DNA of 64,000 bases. It comes from Streptomyces koelreuteriae. GTDB lineage: Bacteria; Actinomycetota; Actinomycetes; Streptomycetales; Streptomycetaceae. The translations under genes were made by a program, and so were the position numbers. Position 1 is the stretch's first letter; the number at the start of each line of letters is the position of its first letter. Positions 58,775 to 64,000 of this stretch are shown here, piece by piece. Under the pieces are notes generated by a model that was given only the letters and a program-made list of their open reading frames with translations, did not search any database and was not told where the DNA came from. Location: positions 5,270,001 to 5,334,000 of the forward strand of contig NZ_CP075896.1 of the NCBI RefSeq assembly GCF_018604545.1, in the 5' to 3' direction.

Positions 58775-60084
58775 ACCGCGAACTCCTGGAAGGCGATGGT
58801 CTTCTCGACCGGGTAGTACTCGCTGCCCAGCAGCTCCCGGATGATGTACGCGTTCCGGTACGGGCCCATGCCCAGGTCGGGGCTGGTGATGCTGTGGGTG
58901 TGGACGCCGGCGTTCTGCAGGAAGATGCCCCGGCCGGTGACGTCGACGGCGTAGTTGCGGGCGACGTCGAAGTTGCCCTGGGAGTCGTAGACCAGGCGGT
59001 CCTTGACGGGCGCGAGGAACTCCGGCTCGGCGTACTTGTAGCCGGTGGCCAGCACCAGGCCCTCGGAGTCCAGCGCGAAGTCCTTGCCCTGCTCCTCCTG
59101 GCGGAAGCCCAGCGTGTACGTGCCGTTCTCGTACGCCGCGCTGTTCAGCGAGGCGTTGGTGATCAGCCGGGTGGGGACCGGGCCGCCGAGGTTCTTCTGG
59201 TAGAGCAGGTCGAAGATCTCGTTGATCAGGTCGCCGTCGATGCCCTTGAACAGGCCCTTCTGCTCGGCCGTGAGGCGGTAGCGGGTGGCCTCGGGCAGCT
59301 CGCGGAAGTAGTCGACGTACTCCGGGGACGTCATCTCCAGCGTGAGCTTGGTGTACTCCAGCGGGAAGAAGCGCGGGGAGCGGGTGACCCAGTTCAGCCG
59401 GTAGCCGTGGACGTCGATCTCGCTGAGCAGGTCGTAGTAGATCTCGGCGGCCGACTGGCCCGAGCCGACCAGGGTGATCGAGTCCTTCTTCTGCAGCTCC
59501 GCCTTGTGGCTCAGATAGCGGGAGTTGTGCAGGAAGTCGCCGCCCAGGTCCTGGCAGGCCTCGGGGATGAAGGGCGGGGTGCCCGTGCCGAGGACGAGCC
59601 GGCGGGCGCGGTAGACGTCTCCGGCCTCGGTGTGCACGACGTAGACGTCGTCCTCGTAGCGGACCTCCGTCACCGTCGTGTTGAACCGGATGCTGCTCAG
59701 CTTGTTCGCGGCCCAGCGGCAGTAGTCGTCGTACTCGACGCGCAGCGGGTAGAAGTTCTCCCGGATGTAGAACGAGTACAGCCGGCCCTTCTCCTTCAGG
59801 TAGTTCAGGAAGGAGTACGGGGACGTCGGGTCGGCGAGGGTGACCAGGTCCGACATGAACGGGGTCTGGAGGTGGGCGCCGTCGAGGAACATGCCCGCGT
59901 GCCACTCGAAGTCGGGCTTCGACTCCAGGAAGACGCCGTCGAGTGCGTCGATGGGTTCGGTCAGGCAGGCCAGGCCGAGGTTGAAGGGGCCGAGCCCGAT
60001 GCCCACGAAGTCATGAGTCGCAGGAGAAGGGGCCGGGTTTTCAGGACGCGCGGTCAAGGGACTCTCCCAGGTACTGCTCGGCAT
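58771..60084 (-). CDS. desB: Cadaverine N-monooxygenase
   Basis: 437 aa as read from ATG 60084; TTG 60057, with GGGAGAG 4 nt upstream, is a good alternative and would shorten the 44-bp overlap with desA. FAD motif GIGLGPFNLGLACL, NADPH-binding LVGSGQSAAEIYYDLL and the C-terminal LATGYKY are typical of ornithine/lysine N-hydroxylases. Hydroxylates cadaverine. Confidence 0.95.
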   Translation of the reverse strand: MPSSTWESPLTARPENPAPSPATHDFVGIGLGPFNLGLACLTEPIDALDGVFLESKPDFEWHAGMFLDGAHLQTPFMSDLVTLADPTSPYSFLNYLKEKGRLYSFYIRENFYPLRVEYDDYCRWAANKLSSIRFNTTVTEVRYEDDVYVVHTEAGDVYRARRLVLGTGTPPFIPEACQDLGGDFLHNSRYLSHKAELQKKDSITLVGSGQSAAEIYYDLLSEIDVHGYRLNWVTRSPRFFPLEYTKLTLEMTSPEYVDYFRELPEATRYRLTAEQKGLFKGIDGDLINEIFDLLYQKNLGGPVPTRLITNASLNSAAYENGTYTLGFRQEEQGKDFALDSEGLVLATGYKYAEPEFLAPVKDRLVYDSQGNFDVARNYAVDVTGRGIFLQNAGVHTHSITSPDLGMGPYRNAYIIRELLGSEYYPVEKTIAFQEFAV

Positions 60085-61483
60085 GGCCGGCGATCAGATC
60101 GAGGACGGCGGCGATGTCGGACGCCTGCGTCTCGGGGTTGAGCAGGGTGAACTTCAGGTAGTGGCGGCCGCCGACCTTGGTGCCCGCGACGATGGCGTCA
60201 CCGGAGGCGAACAGGGCCTTGCGGGCGTAGAGGTTGGCGCGGTCGATCTCGGCCGGGTCGGTCACGGCCGCCGGGATGTAGCGGAAGACCAGGGTGGACA
60301 GGCTCGGCTCCACGACCACGTCGTAGCGCGGGTCGGCGGCGAGCAGCTTCCAGCCCTCCCGGGCCAGTTCGCACACCTCGTCGAAGAGCTGCCCGATGCC
60401 GTCGGCGCCCATGGTCCGCAGGGTCATCCAGAGCTTGAGGGCGTCGAAGCGGCGGGTGGTCTGCAGGGACTTGTCCACCTGGTTGGGGATACGTTCCTGC
60501 ACCATGCGGCGCGGGTTCAGGTACTCCGCGTGGTAGGTGGCGTGCCGGAGGGTGGCCGCGTCCCGGACGAGCACGGCGGAGGAACTCACCGGCTGGAAGA
60601 AGGACTTGTGGTAGTCCACGGTGACCGAGTCGGCGCGCTCGATGCCGTCGATGCGGTCCCGGTGCTTCACGGAGGCGAGCAGACCGCAGCCGTAGGCGGC
60701 GTCGACGTGCATCCAGGTTCCGAACTGCTCGCACAGCTCGGCGATCTCGGGCAGCGGGTCGATGGAGCCGAAGTCGGTGGTGCCGGCGGTGGCGACGACG
60801 GCCATCGGGACGAGGCCGGCCTCCTTGCAGCGCTCCAGCTCACGGGCGAGGGCGACGGTCTGCATACGCTTGTCGTGGTCGACGGGTATGGAGACCACGG
60901 CGTCCTGGCCGAGGCCGAGCAGCTTCGCGGACTTCTTCACGCTGAAGTGGCTGACCTCGGAGGCGAAGATGCGCAGTTTGGCGAGGCTGTCGCTCTTGGC
61001 CTCCTCACGGGCGAGCAGCAGCGCCTGGAGGTTGGACTGGGAGCCGCCGGAGGTGAACACGCCGTCGGCGGCGGGGCCGAGGCCGATGCGCTCGTTCGTC
61101 CAGTCGATCAGTTTCCGCTCGATGAGCGTGCCGCCGGCCGACTGGTCCCAGGTGTCCAGGGAGGAGTTGACGGCGGAGAGGACCGCCTCGCCGAGCACGG
61201 CCGGGATGACGACCGGGCAGTTGAGGTGGGCGAGGTAGCGGGGGTGGTGGAAGTAGATCGCGTCCCGGAGGTAGACGTCCTCCAGTTCGTCGAGCACCGC
61301 GGTCGTGTCGTGCAGCGGCTGGTCGAGGTCGATCTCGTCGATGCGGGGGGAGAGGGCGTCGACGCTGACGCCGGTGAAGGGCCGGTCGGTGGCGGCGAGT
61401 TTGGCGGCCACCCGCTCGACTCCGTCGGTCACGGAGCGGCGGTACTGCTCCGCGGTGGTGTCGTTGAGCAGGTGCGAGCGCAT
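60041..61483 (-). CDS. desA: Lysine decarboxylase (PLP-dependent)
   Basis: 480 aa from ATG 61483. Group II decarboxylase fold: TSGGSQSNLQALLLAREEA, MHVDAAYGCGLL (PLP-ring stacking and Asp) and the PLP lysine in VDYHKSFFQP. Supplies cadaverine, first step of desferrioxamine synthesis. Preceded by an iron box 63-85 bp upstream; heads desABCD. Confidence 0.95.
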   Translation of the reverse strand: MRSHLLNDTTAEQYRRSVTDGVERVAAKLAATDRPFTGVSVDALSPRIDEIDLDQPLHDTTAVLDELEDVYLRDAIYFHHPRYLAHLNCPVVIPAVLGEAVLSAVNSSLDTWDQSAGGTLIERKLIDWTNERIGLGPAADGVFTSGGSQSNLQALLLAREEAKSDSLAKLRIFASEVSHFSVKKSAKLLGLGQDAVVSIPVDHDKRMQTVALARELERCKEAGLVPMAVVATAGTTDFGSIDPLPEIAELCEQFGTWMHVDAAYGCGLLASVKHRDRIDGIERADSVTVDYHKSFFQPVSSSAVLVRDAATLRHATYHAEYLNPRRMVQERIPNQVDKSLQTTRRFDALKLWMTLRTMGADGIGQLFDEVCELAREGWKLLAADPRYDVVVEPSLSTLVFRYIPAAVTDPAEIDRANLYARKALFASGDAIVAGTKVGGRHYLKFTLLNPETQASDIAAVLDLIAGHAEQYLGESLDRAS

Positions 61484-61545
61484 GTGGGGGTCCTCCGGTG
61501 GGGACAGTCCGGTCGGGACGTGGGTGGGCTGAGCCGCGGGGTTGA

Positions 61546-61568
61546 ACTTAGGTAAGCCTAACCTAAGT
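61546..61568. promoter_or_regulatory. Iron box (DmdR/DtxR type) of desABCD
   Basis: ACTTAGGT-AAGCCTA-ACCTAAGT: 8-bp perfect arms around 7 bp, matching the TTAGGTTAGGCTCACCTAA consensus (from memory). It should bind DmdR1 with Fe2+ and repress desA. Confidence 0.92.
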
Positions 61569-61632
61569 TGCGTGGGGGGAGGGCTTGCTCTGCCGTGACT
61601 GTGGTCACGCGTGGGTCATGGGCGGCTGTCGG

Positions 61633-62520
61633 TCAGCTTTCCGCGCGTAGCTGCTCCTCACTCACGCCGCGGCGCCAGTAGCCGACGAACGTCACCCGGC
61701 GGCGGTCGATCCCGCGCTCCCGTACGAAGTGCCGGCGCAGCTGCTTCACACAGCCGGACTCGCCGGCGATCCAGACGTACGGCCTCTCGGCGGGCGGGAG
61801 TTGGGCGTCGCGGAGGGTGTCGAGGACCATGGGGGAGCCCTCGATGGTCTGGGGGGTCCGGGGGGTCCGGGGGGTCTCGGGGGACTGGCTCTTGACGAGC
61901 CAGGTGATCTCGACGTCGGCCGCGGTCACCAGGTCCTGGATGTCCCCGGCGTGCGGGACCTCCAGCCAGACCCGGGCGCGGGTGCCGGCCGGCAGCGCCT
62001 CGACGATGGCCGAGGCGGCCGGTACGGCGGTCTCGTCGCCCCAGACGACCACGAGGTCGGTGTCCTCGGGCGGCCGGAAGCGGATCGCCCGGTTGTCGGC
62101 GACGGCCGGCCCGAGCAGCAGGACCCGGTCCCCGGCGGCGGCCCGGTCGGCCCAGCGGGAGGCGGGACCGGCCTGGACGGAGGCGCCCGGCTCGATGCCG
62201 TGCAGGGCGAAGTCGATGTCGATCTCGTCCGGGTCGCGGCGCAGCGCGCGCAGGGTGTACGAGCGCATCACGGCGCGTACGTCGTCGGGCAGTTCGCGCC
62301 AGCCCTGCCACCAGCCGTCCCCGAGCTCGAGCGGTACGACCGGCTCGGGCTGCCCGGGGTGCGGCAGGAACAGCGACAGCGACTGGTCACGTCCGTCGGA
62401 GTGGAACGCGTGCAGATCCGGCCCACCGAAGGTGACCCGGACCAGAGACGGACCGAGCCGCCTCGTCCGCACGACCTGGAGTGAGAAGAAACGGAAGGGG
62501 GCGGCCACGGCGGTGGTCAT
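61633..62520 (-). CDS. Siderophore-interacting protein (FAD/NAD ferric-siderophore reductase)
   Basis: 295 aa. FAD-binding MRSYTLRALRRDPDEID and the SIP-type C-terminal domain with VWGDETAVPAASAIVEALP, VWIAGESGCVKQLRRHFV and RVTFVGYWRRG. It should reduce iron from imported ferrioxamine. It contains an in-frame nine-base tandem repeat at 61851-61877 (TPRTPRTPQ). Downstream of desE on the same strand, before the desA iron box. Confidence 0.93.
   Translation of the reverse strand: MTTAVAAPFRFFSLQVVRTRRLGPSLVRVTFGGPDLHAFHSDGRDQSLSLFLPHPGQPEPVVPLELGDGWWQGWRELPDDVRAVMRSYTLRALRRDPDEIDIDFALHGIEPGASVQAGPASRWADRAAAGDRVLLLGPAVADNRAIRFRPPEDTDLVVVWGDETAVPAASAIVEALPAGTRARVWLEVPHAGDIQDLVTAADVEITWLVKSQSPETPRTPRTPQTIEGSPMVLDTLRDAQLPPAERPYVWIAGESGCVKQLRRHFVRERGIDRRRVTFVGYWRRGVSEEQLRAES
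61851..61877 (-). repeat. Nine-base tandem repeat in the siderophore-interacting protein gene
   Basis: Three units of GGGGGGTCC (last one GGGGGGTCT) code for TPRTPRTPQ on the minus strand. G-runs of this kind are prone to slippage, but loss of whole units keeps frame. Confidence 0.8.
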
Positions 62521-62564
62521 GGGGGGCTCCTGAGTTTTCGTCAGGGGGTGGGGCGGCGTGCCTC

Positions 62565-62610
62565 AGGGGCGCGGGGAACTGCGCGATCAGCCACATGCGG
62601 CCCGCAGCCG
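62565..62610 (-). repeat. Dispersed intergenic repeat, copy 3 (reverse)
   Basis: Reverse complement reads ATCGCGCAGTTCCCCGCGCC as in copies 1 and 2. It sits between the desE stop and the siderophore-interacting protein start. Confidence 0.75.
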
Positions 62611-62643
62611 CCGTCGTCGCGCAGACCCCACGGCGCTGAGCTC

Positions 62644-63687
62644 CTAGCTGACCTTCTTCGCGCTCTCGATGGCCTTCGCCAGGTTCTCCACCAACGGCAC
62701 ACACTTGTCGTACGACAGAATCGGCTCGGCCGACCGCGAGATGACCTGCTTGGCCTTCACCGCCGGCAGCTTCTTCCACGTCGCCTCGGAGATGTCCGCC
62801 GGCTGGATCGCCGAGGACCGGTCGTCCATCATGATGACGTCCGCCGCGTACTTGTCGACGTTCTCCCAGCTCAGGGACTCGAACCAGCCGCCACCCTGCG
62901 CCTTGGCCTTCTCCGGCGGCTCGACGAAGTTCACGCCGAGGGACTTGAAGTACTCCAGGTCGACGGAGAGGTTCGTGCCGGAGACGTAGAACAGCTCCTG
63001 GCTCGCGGAACCGACCAGCACCTTGATGTCGGGGTGCGCCTTGGCGGCCTTGCGCAGCCGCTCGGAGGCCTCCTCGAACCGCTTCTTGGCGTCGGTCGCC
63101 TTCGCGGACTTCATGTCGCCGCCGAGGGACTCGGCCAGCTCCCACATGCGCTGCAGCGGCTCGGTGAGCTGACGGTCGTAGACGGATATGCCGACGCTCG
63201 GGGCGAGCTTGGCGATCTTGTCCTTCGAGGCCTCCGGGACGTACCAGAGGGTGCCGGCGTCGTCGAACATGGTGCTGATCAGCACGTCGGGGGCGAGCGC
63301 GGCGTACTTCTCGACGCTGAACTGGTCCCAGGCGTTGCCGAGGATGGTCACCTTGCTGATGTCCATGTCGCCGGCCTGGACGTCGGGCTTGCCGTCCTTC
63401 GTCTTGGTCGGGCCGAAGACGCCCTTGACGGAGACGCCGTAGTCGTACAGGGCGGCGGCGACGCCGGTGAAGGCGACGATGTTCGCGGGGGTCTTCTTCA
63501 GCTGCACGCTCTTGCCGCGGTCGTCCTTGAAGGACCAGGGGCCGGACTTGCCGCCCGATGCCGCGTTCGAGTCGCCGTCCTTGGAGTCTCCACTGCCGCA
63601 GGCGGTCACGAGGGCGCCGAGTCCGAGGGCACCCCCGGCGGCGAGGATGCCGCGACGGGAGAAGCGGGCGGTTCTGGCGTTCGACAT
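62644..63687 (-). CDS. desE: Ferrioxamine-binding lipoprotein
   Basis: 347 aa from ATG 63687. Tat-type signal (Arg11-Arg12) and lipobox LVTAC with Cys30; the mature part is a class III (siderophore) binding protein with VFGPTKTKDGKPDVQAGDMD, VDLEYFKSLGVNFVEPP and PADISEATWKKLPAV. Binds ferrioxamine at the membrane. Iron box 71-89 bp upstream of its start. Confidence 0.93.
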   Translation of the reverse strand: MSNARTARFSRRGILAAGGALGLGALVTACGSGDSKDGDSNAASGGKSGPWSFKDDRGKSVQLKKTPANIVAFTGVAAALYDYGVSVKGVFGPTKTKDGKPDVQAGDMDISKVTILGNAWDQFSVEKYAALAPDVLISTMFDDAGTLWYVPEASKDKIAKLAPSVGISVYDRQLTEPLQRMWELAESLGGDMKSAKATDAKKRFEEASERLRKAAKAHPDIKVLVGSASQELFYVSGTNLSVDLEYFKSLGVNFVEPPEKAKAQGGGWFESLSWENVDKYAADVIMMDDRSSAIQPADISEATWKKLPAVKAKQVISRSAEPILSYDKCVPLVENLAKAIESAKKVS

Positions 63688-63757
63688 GGCTGGGTCTGCT
63701 TTCGTGCGTACGGAGCCATTGCGGGCACGGCTGACAGCCGCTTGGCTGGAATCAAGC

Positions 63758-63776
63758 TTAGGCTAGCCTAACCTCA
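63758..63776. promoter_or_regulatory. Iron box of desE
   Basis: TTAGGCTAGCCTAACCTCA matches the iron-box pattern with an 8-bp central palindrome (GGCTAGCC flanked by TTA and TAA). It should place desE and the next gene under the same iron control as desABCD. Confidence 0.88.
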
Positions 63777-63897
63777 GCCAGTGTCCAGGGGCCCCTGGGG
63801 TGTGTGCCCGAAGGCAGGGGCGGGGACACGTAGCCGTGCGGTGATCCGGGTCACGAGGTGACCGCATAGCTCCTCGTCGGCGCGCAGCCGGGTCCGC

Positions 63898-64000
63898 CTA
63901 CCGCTTGACGCGGGCGGTCGCGGCCCGGAGCAGGCGGGTCCGCGCCACCTCGAGGGCGAAGTGTTCATCCCGGTGTTCCGCTACGGGCTTCGCGTACCAG
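63898..64000 (-). CDS. Partial CDS, 3' end only (gene continues right of the window)
   Basis: 33 codons are open to the right edge and end at TAG. The translated end, WYAKPVAEHRDEHFALEV then ARTRLLRAATARVKR, is helical and basic, with codon use like its neighbours. I do not recognise the family from this stretch. Other frames in this corner are interrupted or code-poor. Confidence 0.4.
   Translation of the reverse strand, partial: WYAKPVAEHRDEHFALEVARTRLLRAATARVKR

Noticed and set aside
63774..63968. 64-codon minus-strand ORF near the right edge
   Set aside because: Crosses the iron-box region and overlaps the better frame that reaches the edge.

Overview
The window is a stretch of a high-GC actinomycete chromosome, almost certainly Streptomyces. 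The coding frames have strongly G/C-biased third positions, GTG and TTG starts are common, and several loci are Streptomyces landmarks: the desferrioxamine genes desABCD with desE, the cellobiose genes cebEFG-bglC with cebR, adpA beside ornA, a PAS-GGDEF-EAL protein matching CdgA, and DasR-type, CebR-type and iron-box operators. The gene order agrees with what I remember of the S. coelicolor core chromosome from about SCO2780 (desE, right end here) to SCO2833 (a chitin-active LPMO, left end). That comparison is from memory and was not checked.

Layout, left to right. 1-6.4 kb: a truncated GntR regulator, a tRNA-Lys, an NlpC/P60-like cell-wall protein, an SPFH protein, a secreted LPMO with a DasR-type site, a DUF3592-like membrane protein and an acyl-CoA synthetase that reads through its terminator into a second tRNA-Lys. 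6.5-15.2 kb: an IclR regulator, an Ehu-type amino-acid ABC transporter and a set of small-molecule genes (DUF3830, amidase, D-2-hydroxyacid dehydrogenase, two maleate-isomerase-like proteins) that looks like an uncharacterised catabolic module. 15.3-20.4 kb: a luciferase-like monooxygenase, the CdgA-type c-di-GMP enzyme with a BldD box, a secreted M6-like protease and a third identical tRNA-Lys. 20.4-27.8 kb: small conserved proteins, then a minus-strand set made of a Cas4/AddB-like Fe-S nuclease, a 530-aa protein of unknown function and an SF1 helicase, followed by PAP2 and histidine-phosphatase genes. 27.8-37.6 kb: a MITE, an XRE/TPR regulator, a methyltransferase, a two-component system near two DnaA boxes and a sugar ABC transporter. 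37.7-44 kb: the ceb/bglC cellobiose locus. 44-49.8 kb: an MFS exporter, tRNA-His, ornA, adpA (with a TTA codon), a universal stress protein and a small membrane protein. 49.9-56.4 kb: glmS with a small partner ORF, a purple-acid-phosphatase-like enzyme, a DUF4429/SHOCT protein and a GH20 hexosaminidase with a DasR site. 56.4-63.8 kb: desferrioxamine synthesis and uptake, controlled by two iron boxes. A partial CDS runs off the right edge.

Together the genes describe a soil saprophyte that takes up cello-oligosaccharides (Ceb/BglC), attacks chitin (LPMO, GH20, GlmS nearby), scavenges iron (Des) and ties metabolism to development (AdpA, CdgA/BldD, bldA-type TTA control). I see no CRISPR array, prophage, conjugative element or specialised-metabolite megasynthase. 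The best candidate for an undescribed system is the nuclease / unknown / helicase set at 21.8-26.1 kb. The next best is the Ehu-transporter catabolic module at 6.5-15.2 kb.
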